A DNA stretch of 64,000 nucleotides from Stereum hirsutum FP-91666 SS1 (taxonomy: Eukaryota; Basidiomycota; Agaricomycetes; Russulales; Stereaceae). Of this stretch, positions 34,826 through 46,022 are shown in pieces (positions within the stretch are counted from its first letter, which is position 1; every line of letters starts with the position of its first letter). A program made the translations under genes and the position numbers. The stretch spans positions 787,934-851,933 of the forward strand of contig NW_006763136.1 in NCBI RefSeq assembly GCF_000264905.1. The letters run 5' to 3'. Below the pieces are notes generated by a model. That model searched no databases and was not told the DNA's origin. It saw only the letters and a program-made list of their open reading frames with translations.

Positions 34826-35987
34826 CTAGAAACCAGTCAAGTTCTGTCCATCCCCTTCCCCAGGCTGCTGAAGCGTCTGTATCGTCCCATCAGGGGTAAT
34901 AACCAATTCCGAGCTATTCTGAGTCGGACCTTGCCAGTCCGAGGCGAGGAAAATGGTGTTAGACCAAGGACTGAGGAGATCAGACGTGATAGGGACTTCG
35001 GAGCGTTTCCAACCCTCAGCGATCGGGAGGCGTTCTTCGCGGAAGAAGATGTTGACGAACCTGAGCATGAATACAGCCACGTCAGACCAATTGTCACTCA
35101 GGCGGAAGGCCCTGTGAGACGGGAAATTAGGAGGGAGCCAGACTCACTCCTTCGGCGCTTCACCGGTGGTCGCATTACCCATGACAGACAAGTACAAACT
35201 CGACTCCCTTATCCTGATGAAGAACTCCTTGCTGGTACTGATCACGTCGGGGTTTCTCGCCATCGAGTCTTCCAGCCTAGCTTTCTGAACAAGTCCAGCA
35301 GAAGTAGCGTTGTAATAATCAACACCGGGGTTGGACTGCGCGAGCGTTTGATTGAATAGAGTGGCGTTGAAGGAATGATTGTCGCCGAAATAGTGGTCGG
35401 AGCGTGAGACAGAGGCGTCATGCTCGATGTTTTCGTGCCTACGATGAGGAATTGGTGTTGAGTATATAGTAGAAGGAGTGGCGCAATAAGAGAGCAGGAT
35501 GCTGAATACGTACATGTCGAGGTCATCGAGCGAAAAGTTCTCTACTTCGGTGCTGACAAGCAACGCAACTTTTGCGGCCAGCAACAACACATCAGGCTGC
35601 ACATTATATCCGTCTATGAACATTCCAGTAATGATGAGTGCCATAGCTTGATAGATCCAACGATCGACAAGACATACCGATTCCGGCTTGGAGTACCATA
35701 GGGATCGTGATGTTACTTCCGTTTCTCGGCAAGATACCGTGGTTGGCGAGTGTGCTGCGTGCAGGCCGCTCAAGTCAATAATGTACCCTGGGGTTGGAGG
35801 CGAGCAAACTTGATATTTGGACTTACTTCAAACCGGGACAAGGAGACCTCAAATCGTTAGGCCCGGGAGCCTGCCAAGGATAGTCCGCAAAATCGATCCC
35901 ACTATCCCTCGGCATAAAGCCAAAGGCAGATACGGCCTCGACCGCACCCAAGGCCGTCAAAAGGGTGGAATGAAGACTCAACCGCAT
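34826..35987 (-). CDS. Unspecific peroxygenase (haem-thiolate), short type, copy 1
   Basis: This is a secreted haem-thiolate enzyme that uses H2O2 to oxyfunctionalise organic substrates (chloroperoxidase/UPO family). Five exons (35827-35987, 35678-35754, 35514-35613, 35148-35438, 34826-35060) give 287 aa, the size of short UPOs. A signal peptide covers about residues 1-23 (MRLSLHSTLLTALGAVEAVSAFG). The haem-thiolate Cys is in SPCPGLK (PCP motif), followed by LANHGILPRNG. The EHD motif with Ser/Arg is in EHDASVSRSDHYFGDNHSF. Several N-x-S/T sites fit secretion (NGSN, NATL, NATS, NATT). A TATA box lies 132 nt upstream. The inverted paralogue is 54975-56168, with exons 1-4 of equal length (161, 77, 100, 291). 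Substrate range is unknown. Confidence 0.93.
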
Positions 35988-36118
35988 CGTGAAAAGAGTA
36001 AAAGGCGTGAAAATAGGAAGTGTGGCGAAATGGACCGTTGTAGTCTTCGTAAGAAGGTCAGGTACTATGTAGGGATATATGCTGCTGAAGAGCAATTTCT
36101 ACCCTCGCCCCGAAGAGT

Positions 36119-36126
36119 CTTATATA
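36119..36126 (-). promoter_or_regulatory. TATA box of UPO copy 1
   Basis: TATATAAG on the minus strand, 132 nt upstream of the ATG. The flanking ACTTTGGGGTGGATATATAAG closely matches ACTTTGTGGTGGGTATATAAG before UPO copy 2, and similarity continues about 80 bp further upstream. Confidence 0.75.
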
Positions 36127-39100
36127 TCCACCCCAAAGTACCAGCGCCTAGAGAGCCACAGGTAAGACGTCAGAAGACACTTCATAGTTCACGTAAGATC
36201 TCATTTTGGTACCTGTGTTACCCACATTGGCCTGCTCGCCCCACTGCCACTGCGCAGAGAAGTATGTGCATGCCTTCCGTGTCGTGCCCCGAAATTGAAC
36301 GCTCATTTGCGGCCACTAGTATCCGTCTGGTCCACCACTATTCCAGTGCACTGAATAGAATTGAGGGAATAGCATCATTTATCTTGTGCTTTGTGGGGCA
36401 GAAATTTAGCATGTTAAAGGAGACGAAGGAATGATGGGCAGTGTCTGCCCCATTACTTACGTCCAGTAAGTATGCGTCGCCATGGAACAGCTCGGCTGCA
36501 GGCCAGGGCCGATGGTTTTGTGGATGCTGCATATGCAATGCAGAGGGTTATTGCCTAGCCTGATCGTACTGAAGCGGAGGTGAGGAGGCAGAGAGGATGT
36601 GAGATGCACGAACCAACGTCTATTCTTCTCCATCCGGCAAGATGGGCAATTGATCCTCCTAAACTCATAACGTAAACATCGTCGCAACCGTTCCACATCC
36701 AAGCCCACACCGTAGTGTGTCCACATCGTCACAGTAACGCAAGCCATTGCGTATAAGTAGGGTCGGCCCACCACAGAAAAGCTGTGTATCGTTCGTGGAT
36801 CGGCATGATGGCCGTCATTTGACTCGAAGCTCAGTTCATCTCCGCGTTGATGCCATTGCACCAATGGGAGGTCATGTATATGCTACCACGACCCTGTGGC
36901 CTTGAAGGCGGTGACACAAGTTCCGTCAAGCTAAGAAAAGTCTCAACGAATTTAGTTCAGCAAACTACACCGTGAAGCAGTAACGGTGAAACGTCTGGAT
37001 GTCCAACTCAAGTAGACCTCCCGAACGGGTTTCTCTGTGGTCTGACAGACTAGCATAGAGCACAAGAAAGTGCGGTAAGGTCCAGAATTATATTCTAATC
37101 GCAATATTGCAGAGGCAATACCAGTTTCAGGCCGCATACAGAGGCACAGGCGTCTATTGACTGCGCAGAAACGGGAAGCATGAATCTGTGTGGATACCTT
37201 ATGGATACCTGTGCCCATGCTGCGAACCTTCGACATGAGGATGTAACTCATCTCTCCAATGGAGCTGACTGGCCCTCCACGGCGGTGAGCCCACCACCTA
37301 TTGTTCCCATCGGCTTGCGCCTCGCGTCATGTTCGGAGAAAAGAAAGAGATGCAAACGAACCATACATCCAGTTTGTTCACACTTCGCCTCTGCAGTACC
37401 GCCAAGGCGCCAACATTTTCTTCCCCTTCAACATTCCTCTTCACAATCGCCTCCTCAAATCTATACGGAACTAGAAATCAGTCGTTCGCAATCGCAGGGA
37501 GCGTGGTGGTGCTTCTTGAGGGATGCTGAATTGCAGCAGCGCAACTTCCTAGACAGTCCACAAGAACAGATTGCAGTATTTAGCGTAAGATAACAGGTGT
37601 GCCACAGTTAAGAGACAGCAGTGGCGGGACGATGGCAATCCTCCATATCCCTATCTCCCGCGTTTTCGTGAGAGAGCTCTTGCATAAATATCTGAGCGCT
37701 TCGGTCGAGCTGTTCAAGTCTAAGACACTCGGTCCGCTTTCTCATGTTGCTGACATAAATGCTGCAGAGATTATATCCTCTGACGCACGGACACAGATGA
37801 GCGAGAGAGAGCGAACTCAAGGTAAGATGTACGACCAGAGCTAGGAAAGGGAGCAGAAGATGCCGAAGACAAGAGCAGTGCCGTCAAACGACCAGAGGGT
37901 AGACTTCCTTGCGATCTGGCGCGAGGAATGCTTGGCCTCTCCAGGACATGATGAGCCTTCCGATTCTGCATGTACCTGAGGGTCGTGGGTATGAGGTTCA
38001 CTCGAAGCAAACGCCACATGAGAGAGCTTGCGACTGCTCGAAGGAGACATACTGAAGACAATTATGTTGGAGGGCACGGCTAATGATGACGTGCCAGCTA
38101 TGGCCATAAGTACTTGGATACTAAGGACGGTTCACTAGGTCGGTTGAGCCATTTGAGCGTTGCTATCTTCACCTGCAAAGAAAATAATGATGCGTTGAGT
38201 AGTAAAGAACCATTTCAAACGAAATTGAAGGTACGATAATATCACGAGGTGACGGCGACGTCTGTAACATCTAAACATCTAGGCCGTCAGTGTGCGCACT
38301 AGAGATGCTACATCGCCGTTCGAGGGAACTGCGACTCGGAGGACTGAGCTGCAAGTTTTGACTGAACGAAGGAAAGACGTGCGAGTGTAGCCGCAGGTAG
38401 CGTAATGAGTGCAAAGTACGAGGACTCAGAAGTGAAGAAGACCCAGTCGCGCGAGAGCGAGCGTGAAGATATATGCGGATATCAAGAGTTGGAAGGGAAG
38501 AACGGGGACGGTGTCGCCAAGCGGCGGACTTGGGCGACTTTCAAACTCAGCCTTCAGTCCGTGACTCTTCCGAGTCTTCCCGGCGCAGTTTCCCTTGTCT
38601 CGAACTTGTTTGTCCTCTCCCGGATGTAGTTCATCCTTCCTATCATCTATATGTTCAACTTCTGCCTCCGCTGCTGGAATGAATTGAAACAATTCGTGTT
38701 TCCAGAAATCGCCCTCAACTGCTGAACGAGCTCGGTAGACTTTGGTAGGCCTCCTCAGGCTGTGCCTGTCATGTGATGATGATGTGCATAGATCACTATG
38801 CACCCTGGCGTCCGCACGTCGGACGGTCAATCTTATGAGACTTCGCATCTTTTATCATCCCTGAGTATCGTCCTCCATAGGAACTCTACTTTCACCTGCA
38901 CCCGGCGAGTCTCGCATCGAACTCGGACTAGTATTGTCTGCGATTCAGGCTTTTCTCAGATGGACGCCTTCCTCTTATTCTGTGGTTATATTCTATCCTC
39001 CTTCGACGTCACTGAATTGCGAACGCCTTTTTTTGATGGATTTATTGGTAACGCCAAGGCCCAAGCATACCCATGCGGGTCAGCAACCATCACGGCAGTA

Positions 39101-39565
39101 ATTGGTATGTAGGCCCTTTGCCTAGAGCCTCATTGCACTATACTCCGCTCACTGGATCGACCTTCTTCTCCAGAGCCTCGTGCGCCTGACGGTTGAAACC
39201 TGCCTGGTTTCCTCCTTGACAAAACACCACTGCATCAGGGATGCAATGAGGTATATCGCAACAAATGTGACTTTTCTGCGTACAAACAATACTACTCATG
39301 ATCATTATCTATGAAACGCAGTACACTCAGCCTATCCGGAATCCTGAATGCGCTGCCCTTTATCTGGCACAGAAGATTCCCTCCTTAGACCGTGCGCGCT
39401 CTCTCAAGGTCATCACGGCCAATTCTGCCCACCCTGATGTTGAGCCAGCGGGGCTGACGCTTCCCATCCACGGAGATCTTTCGTCTGATGGCATTTCGCA
39501 TGTTTTGATACGCTGATGTATGCGACCAAGATGACCCATGTCCCTCGATGTGCCTGTTTCTGCAG
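36127..39565. other. Long intergenic stretch, no supported gene
   Basis: About 3.4 kb without a convincing gene. The first ~80 bp are homologous to the UPO copy 2 promoter. Minus-strand frames at 37841-38107 and 38426-38848 are open but lack splice context or recognisable domains. Overall it looks like decayed sequence. Confidence 0.4.
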
Positions 39566-39572
39566 TATAAAG
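39566..39572 (+). promoter_or_regulatory. TATA box of the small secreted protein gene
   Basis: TATAAAG, 62 nt upstream of the ATG at 39634; close spacing typical of strongly expressed fungal genes. Confidence 0.65.
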
Positions 39573-39633
39573 AGGCAGACACGATAGCTGGAGGACGCCA
39601 ACCGCACAATTACTCCATCACAGCTTCCGTATA

Positions 39634-40203
39634 ATGCAATTTTTCTCTCTTACCAGCGTCCTTGCCTTCGCATTTGTGGTTGGCCAGGCATCCGCTGCCA
39701 ACGTCGTTGCCACCGCCACTGAGTTCACCGTCGGCGACTCCGTACGTTGAGATTATCTTTCGAACTTCCCAGCGCGAGAGTATAAAACATACTGATCATC
39801 ATCTGTGTCCAGATTGCTTGCTCAACGTCTATATCCAACGTTGCATCAGCTCTTGCGAGCGGAGATTATTGTGCCGTCTCTTCGGTGGGTGATTAGCTCC
39901 AAGTATGAGCGATGAGTGCAACAAAACCTGATCATGCTTAAAAAATAGGACAACCTCGAGTGTGGTCACTACGTTTTCTACATCAATCAAGCCACCCCAA
40001 GCGTAGGTTATACCTGCATCGCCGTCGACGTTGCACCTGACGGCGACTTTTACCTCTCTCCCGTATGTCGATCATTTATTTTCCTTCTTATCCATGTTTT
40101 CCTGGAGATACTGACGCCACACTGTCTACAGAGCCAATTCGAGGACTCTTCGCTTGGTGCTTCATCATTCACTGCTACCTATGTTGTCTCGCCCTCGGAT
40201 TAG
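39634..40203 (+). CDS. Small secreted protein, 121 aa
   Basis: Four exons (39634-39741, 39813-39884, 39949-40062, 40132-40203), all in phase 0, give 121 aa. The N-terminus MQFFSLTSVLAFAFVVGQ is a classic signal peptide, with likely cleavage after ASA at about residue 22. The mature part has four cysteines (in IACSTS, GDYCAVSS, LECGHYVF and GYTCIAVDV), enough for two disulfides, and is acidic with aromatic residues. No family was recognised. The type is common among effector-like or cell-wall-associated secreted proteins of mushrooms. Every intron falls between codons, an exon pattern seen in modular secreted genes. Function is unknown. Confidence 0.8.
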
Positions 40204-40867
40204 TGCGCATGTCGCGGCCTTCATACCCTCGGCGCTCGGCATTTTGGGTGGCTCTTGCATTGTACTTTCACTTGGGTTCGGCCTATACAAGTATAATTGA
40301 CCATTGATATACTGAATATGGCGAAATGGAGGCGGAGTGACCGTGTTTCATGAGGGATCCTCATCCCTGCTTGCATACGCCCCGCTGTTTTGACTAACTT
40401 CCAGTTATGCCGATACTACAGTCAATAAACAAAATATCATTCGATACAGAATATCACCATCACTACCAAGCCGGACTCCGCGATGTGGCACTAGAATTAC
40501 ACTGATACAACAATGGCCACCCGACGAGTATCCAGACTACGATGGACAGCATATCTCACAACAACGAAACGAAACCTCCCACGGATAGAACAATCCGAAC
40601 ATGAAAACAAGAATGGGAAGAAGTGTCAGTACTAGGCCTGAACACAAAAAAGGCTAACAACAAATGTAAAGAAGCAGAGTCAATTAACAGATCGAGACAA
40701 GTCATGGATAACGATAGCTTTGAAATTGTACGATGGGTAAGCAGTAATCCATGGAAAGGTTTAGGGTAGAGGGTTCACCGAACCCTCCAGCCTTCCGCTC
40801 CAAGAAGAATAGCCATAACGACTGAAACGTGACGATGGTAGAACCAGAGAGCCGATGGTCCGTGGCC
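40204..40867. other. Intergenic, convergent, no gene seen
   Basis: Between the secreted protein (+) and the coiled-coil protein (-). A/C-rich; nothing coding was recognised. Confidence 0.4.
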
Positions 40868-41874
40868 TCACTGAGGAGGTGGCGTGGCTGGGCCTACAAC
40901 ACATGGCCATAGTCAGTTGTGAGAGGATGCGGACAGAAAAGTGAGAAGGAGGCACACCGAAAAGTCCTGCGCGCGGAGGGGCCTGAACCACCTGTCCGCC
41001 ACCCGGCATGCCACCTCGTGCTTGTGGCGAGTAAACCGGGTTCGCTAGAGCAAAAACAGGGCCAACCACACGAACACATATCCATCAGCTTCCACACAAG
41101 AGCGAAAAGAAATGATTAAGGAATCACGATACGCACGTCTCCATTGTGCCCAGCTCGGCAAATCGGCCTTCGGTGGTTCAGGTGGAGGCGGGGGTGGAGC
41201 GGGCAGAGCTGCGGGAGCCTTCGCTTTACCCTTGGCCATACGTTCGGGGCGTTTATGCACCACTCGCCAGGCAGGCTTCGCAGGTCCATCAAGGGCAGGC
41301 TCGGGGGGAGGGGGAGGGGCAGGTTCAGGAATGGGTTCGGGGAAGCCGAGACTCTGTGAAGATATCGAGACATGAGCGGGTGAGCTTTCGGCACGGTGTA
41401 ACGATGTACGGGGCGAGTAGGATTGGTACGACACATTAGAACATTCGAGAAAATAGAAAATTGCATACCCTAGGGTGCCAGTCCGGTGAATACTCTCCCC
41501 CTGCGCTATGTTTCGACTTGACCGCCATAAGTTCTGCAATTTCACTGTATCATGTTTGACCAACAAAGAGGTCGGGTCGAATTAGTACAAGGGCGGTAGT
41601 TAAACCACCCACGTCAAACAACGGAGGCAAATTTCGTTGAACGACTCGATCGTGAGTGAGGAAGTGATGTACGCACTGCTGCAATGCTCGCCTCTCATCT
41701 CTCAACTTTCCAACCTCTTGCAGCAGAATCCTCACCTCGCTGGCAAGGGCCTTACTGAAATCGTTGATATATCTGATCGATATCCGAGACATCGTTCAAC
41801 ATCGCTGGCAAGAAAGGGAGTCGAGCGGCGTACTTGGGAGCAGCACCTGGGTAGGGCTGTTTATTCTGAGCCAT
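40868..41874 (-). CDS. Conserved-looking coiled-coil / proline-rich protein, 180 aa
   Basis: Six exons (41834-41874, 41677-41772, 41469-41544, 41137-41353, 40958-41044, 40868-40893) give 180 aa with all phases consistent. The N-terminal third forms an amphipathic coiled coil (YINDFSKALASEVRILLQEV and GKLRDERRALQHEIAELM). It is followed by GGEYSPDWHP, a Pro/Glu/Ala-rich segment with long proline runs, a basic patch (WRVVHKRPERMAKGKAKAP), WAQWR, and a Gly/Pro tail (RGGMPGGGQVVQAPPRAG). There is no signal or TM. The coil plus polyproline suggests a scaffold or SH3/WW-binding partner; this is inference. I do not know a named family. Confidence 0.8.
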
Positions 41875-42129
41875 GTTTAGTGTCCTTTAGAATGGAGTGT
41901 GGAGAAAGCCAGTAGGAGAAGGACAAGGGCAGAGCGTGAATAAAGTGAGAGTCGGAGGCAAAGAGAGGTTGCTCAAGCATGGTGCTTTTCGAACAGAGTC
42001 GTTCATCTTATCTAATCTGGAATCTTATTGTGGGCCACAATTATAGATATCATTCTAAGGATCTCCCAGTAACAGTTGAGTTGATAGTCTAACTGAACGT
42101 CTCATGATACTATAAAATGCTACAGTCAT

Positions 42130-44245
42130 CTAAGCACGGACAACAAGGAACTGTTCTGGTATATCTGGACTTGTATACATCGCCAGCACAGGCTTAGTTG
42201 CCACCGCCACACCATTCTCGTCTTTCACCACCTCTCTCTCGACCTGTCGTCCACAAGGTCATTAGCACTGGTCAATAATAGGGTGCCAAAGAAGGATAAA
42301 CTCACATGCCAGACCCGCGTCTCGATCCCGAACTGCGTGATGGACGAGCTACACTGCTCGACTAACATCTGGGTTCCTTCGCGTGGATTATATGTCGCTG
42401 GACGATGCGTGAAGTTGATGTGTACGGTTTTCATATCTTTAGCATGAGCCAAGATTTGTCCTAAATAGGGCTGCTCGGGGCGAAGCCATGGGATCAGAGC
42501 CTTTGGCAAAAATCAGTAAAGGCCCCACACAACGTACCAATTCCTCTGGCATGATCAGCATGAACAGCTGTTCCAGCCCTGCACACTTCCTGCACACCTC
42601 TTCTACAACGCTCAAGCTCAGTCGAATTCTATGAAAGCTGAATCTCTTCAATGTTGCTCCATGATTGGCGACCACCCTTCTACAAAAGTCGTCTACGAGC
42701 GCTTGTCGTCGTGCCTTGTCCTCGTCTTCCTGACGCTGCTTCGTTGATTGCGCTTGCGATGATGCGGACGAGTGAGAAGGGGTGGCGATGTAAGAGGCCG
42801 TAGTGACCATGGATGTGGGCCCACGAGTGGAAGAGGATGCATATATTTGAAAGTGTAAGAGAGGAGAAGAGGCGAGGAGAGCCAAGACGCCTTCTGTGAA
42901 GGCGGGAGTGATTGTTGAAGGATGGATTGTGAGCGTTAAGGAGGTGAGCGAAATAAGACCTGAGCAGGACTCGGTGCCTTTATGTGCGTTTTGAGCAAAC
43001 ATCGCCATATCCTGGAGCAGAATAAGCAATGCAGACATATGAACATTCTCGGATGTAATAATCGGAAGGTGAAATCGAGACTCACGAAAGTAGTCGACAG
43101 GCCTTCCAATCCTAGTCCCTTGATCCCTGCTGGGTTTGCTTGGATCATGGCCCATACACCTTTATGCGTAACTTTAGGGCATCCTGCAAGATAAAGATGC
43201 TCCAGAGAATTCAAGCTAGGAGCGATCGCCTCAAGTAATTCGTCCGTCACATGGTTGGAGAACTATTCTCCAAAGCGGAAATAGTGTCAATGTCTTGTAG
43301 GCACTGCATGGACGGCATACAGATGATCGACAGACCTTGCAAATCAGTGTAAGGCTCGTCAGTGTCGCTCCCGTCACTCCAGCCCACCTCGGCAGCATTT
43401 CCAATACTCCATCACTCGGCATAATCAACGAGATCTTCCTCAACTTGTCGAACTTCAGCAACAGCACTGGGTCGAAATTCCCCTCACTGTGCCCATTGAT
43501 CTCTAATTCCGTGAGCGGAGCCCGTGTCATGGCTTGATCAAGTCTCGAGTCCGAATGCGACTTCTTCTCGCTGGTAAGAGCAGAGTTAAGCTTAACCGAC
43601 GCCGAAGCCAACGAGAAAGTAGCGAATCCAGTGTCCAGTAAGTCGAACGACGCTTCTGGAGAGTGTGTGCGTGGATCTTGGGGTGACCTATGGGCAACGT
43701 AGCGAGTCGAAAGCGCATTGAGAATTTTCGAAGTGAGAGACCCATCCCTTGTCCATGTGCATGACTTAAGAGTCGTGCAGTTCTGTAAGCCAATCATGCA
43801 ATCGTGCAGGAGGGCAAGGTAGGAAGGCGAAGTGCCAAGAAGTGACTTTGGAAAGTCACGGATTTCTGAGGATGTTTTAAACAGTAAGTATCTTGAGTCC
43901 CAGCCAAAGAAAGGAAGGTGACAGCGGTTACCTAGTCGTTTGACATGCTTCGCATGATGCGGATATTCAGCCAGTGTCTTGAACAATTTTGCCACCTATA
44001 TCCACATTGTTCCGCTTTCAGCTAGATGTTGTGCATGTTTGAAAAGCGGGTGTCGTTCAGCGTGTTACCTTGATTTTAGCGTCCTTATACCAAGGATAGA
44101 TTACAAGCCTTTCATAGAGCATTGGTACAGCGAAATCGTTGAATGCATGGTTGACGAGACAGACAGATGCGAGGTGGGAAGCTTTGAGGAGGTGTTGAAT
44201 AATCAGCGGCAACAACTCTAGGGGAAGATCGTGGAGTTGTGCCAT
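42130..44245 (-). CDS. F-box/LRR protein
   Basis: The N-terminus LHDLPLELLPLIIQHLLKAS, then LASVCLVNHAFNDFAVPMLYERLVI, is an F-box of the kind that binds Skp1 in SCF ubiquitin ligases. It is followed by leucine-rich-repeat-like segments (LTELEINGH, LRKISLIMPS, ATLTSLTLICK, LNSLEHLYLAGCPKVTHKG, KGLGLEGLSTTF). First exons are 44069-44245, 43932-43995 and one starting at 43865. Later exons cover about 43231-43865, 43090-43259, 42530-43015 and the end at 42130. The last exon encodes VEREVVKDENGVAVATKPVL. A low-complexity Ser/Thr loop lies near 42750-42850. Large lineage-specific F-box sets are usual in agaricomycetes. The target protein is unknown. Some internal intron borders are approximate. 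Confidence 0.82.
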
Positions 44246-44671
44246 GTTACAAGGATTCGAGTCGGAGAGATAGGATAAGACGGTGCAATGTAAGTCGACG
44301 AGAAAATCAATCAGAAACTAGGAGGAACACGGAATGAGCTTGAGCGCAAAGCGATGAAGTTCAGTGCTTCGCTGAAACGCACCAGAGTTCAAATGCTAGT
44401 AAACCAGCTTCGGCGGAGGTCTGTGATACAGTGTTTTGCCTGCACGAAGAAAACATGGACATACAGATCTTGCTTTTTACGATGGAGAGTTCTACGTGGT
44501 GGGCCACTGGTGGTGGAGCCGAAGAAACCTTCAATTGTGGCGTAGCCGAGTGAAGGTTCCCCTCGTGGGAACGTCATGCCTAAAACGCCACCCACAAGCC
44601 TGAGTCCGCCCAAGCAATGCTCTGATCCCAGCCCGTCTGTAATCATACATGGAGACATGTAAGAAGAAAAT

Positions 44672-45460
44672 TCAAGCAACATCAGTACCAAGGAATACGT
44701 CTATATCCAGCCCGACAATAATCGGAACGTGCATCATTTTCTGTCCACCGATTTTCCTCGTAACTCTGAGACTCGAACCAAACACAAATCCACCCTCAGC
44801 TTCGACCTTCCAATTGACATGTCCATTCTTCTCCTCAGTCTTATGCATCGCAAGCTCCATTCTCTTAGCCACTCTATCCTTGTCCAGCACATCTCCTTCG
44901 GCAACATCAATCCATCCCCTCGCACCCTGCCTCTCCCTCAACCGTCCCACCACCTCGAGCAACCAATCCCTGTAGTCCCAATCCTCCGACTTCGGAGTCG
45001 GCTGATGCGACTTTATGAGACTAACCACTTCCTCCAGTTCCTTCTTCACCTCTTCCGGATCCCTGCCATCCACAGCAAGAGAACCTAGCTTGACGCCACC
45101 CATGCACTTCTTGTAAGGATCATTCACCATCGACAGCCTCTCGTTCCGATTACACTTTGTCGTCCACGGGACGTCCTCATCGTAAGATCTTTTTTCTCCA
45201 GCGTCAAAACCTCGAGGCGCGACGGCAAAGGATTGACCGGCCATTTCTACGCCGTGGACCGGCTCGCTTGGATCGGTCGACTTATAGAGGTTTAGAGTGG
45301 TGAGGATTATGAGAGACCATTTCAGTTCGTCACAGGATGATCCAGTGTCAACGCCACAGTGTCTGTGTTGGACGATGACAATGGGGTAGTCGGGGGCGGG
45401 ATTGGGAAAAGGGCCAAGATCTGGAGCAGGGGACGAAGGTCTGGTAGGGACGTCTTCCAT
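44672..45460 (-). CDS. Orphan-family protein, copy 1 (262 aa)
   Basis: This is an intronless frame in an intron-rich neighbourhood. After a Pro-rich leader (MEDVPTRPSSPAPDLGPFP) come a conserved core YPIVIVQHRH...LKWSLIILTTLN, then CMGGVKLGSLAVDG, a charged helix ELEEVVSLIKSHQP, WDYRDWLLEVVGRLRERQ, GWIDVAEG, and a closing strand HVPIIVGLDIDVF. The same segments in the same order occur in 50484-52022 on the other strand. There is no signal or TM. The alternating strand/helix pattern suggests a compact alpha/beta domain; HW/KW-S/M-L-I-L segments recall small fungal DUF families, but I cannot name one. Confidence 0.78.
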   Translation of the reverse strand: MEDVPTRPSSPAPDLGPFPNPAPDYPIVIVQHRHCGVDTGSSCDELKWSLIILTTLNLYKSTDPSEPVHGVEMAGQSFAVAPRGFDAGEKRSYDEDVPWTTKCNRNERLSMVNDPYKKCMGGVKLGSLAVDGRDPEEVKKELEEVVSLIKSHQPTPKSEDWDYRDWLLEVVGRLRERQGARGWIDVAEGDVLDKDRVAKRMELAMHKTEEKNGHVNWKVEAEGGFVFGSSLRVTRKIGGQKMMHVPIIVGLDIDVFLGTDVA

Positions 45461-46022
45461 TGTGAGCTAAAAGCAGGTAAATTCGGTGATGGTGGTGGTG
45501 TTCAAGTTGGTGGTGGTCGCGGAAGTGGTGGTGGTTGTCCAGTCCAAGACGCGAGTATTGATTCAAAGTTTGGAATGATAGACGTCAAACTTATACAAAA
45601 GGCCCGTTGTCTAAACGCCCAACAAAGAACCAACTGAGTACGGATCTTTCCACGTCAGAAGATCGATCGTCGGAAACCGGACAATTGGAAGAATCGTGCA
45701 TCGTGCGACGTCCGTGCCATCGTAGTCAGCCTGGCAACGCATTGTAGCCCGAGTTTGGTCACCGCATCGCGCACTGGGCAGGAATTCCCTTCCTGTGGCG
45801 CTAGCTGATTGCTTTTCAATTATCGTTGCAAACACCATGGGAGGGGCTACCCAAATGTATATCACTCGCTTCACCTATGGTAGTACTAACGAAGCACAAT
45901 CTTCTCAACAGAACTCACGACGCAAAGTCCACAGCTGAAAAGCCCTCACTAAGAAGTAACAACTCACACATCACACATCCACCGGTTATGATAATCGACA
46001 CCGGGATCCAGTACAATCAGTT
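45461..46022. other. Intergenic, no gene seen
   Basis: Between the orphan-family gene and the PEX3 stop, both on the minus strand. GGTGGT-rich at first (45485-45540), otherwise unremarkable. It presumably contains the copy 1 promoter. Confidence 0.4.

Noticed and set aside
37841..38848. Minus-strand frames of 88 and 140 codons between UPO copy 1 and the secreted protein
   Set aside because: No linked exons, domains or core promoter; composition not convincingly coding.
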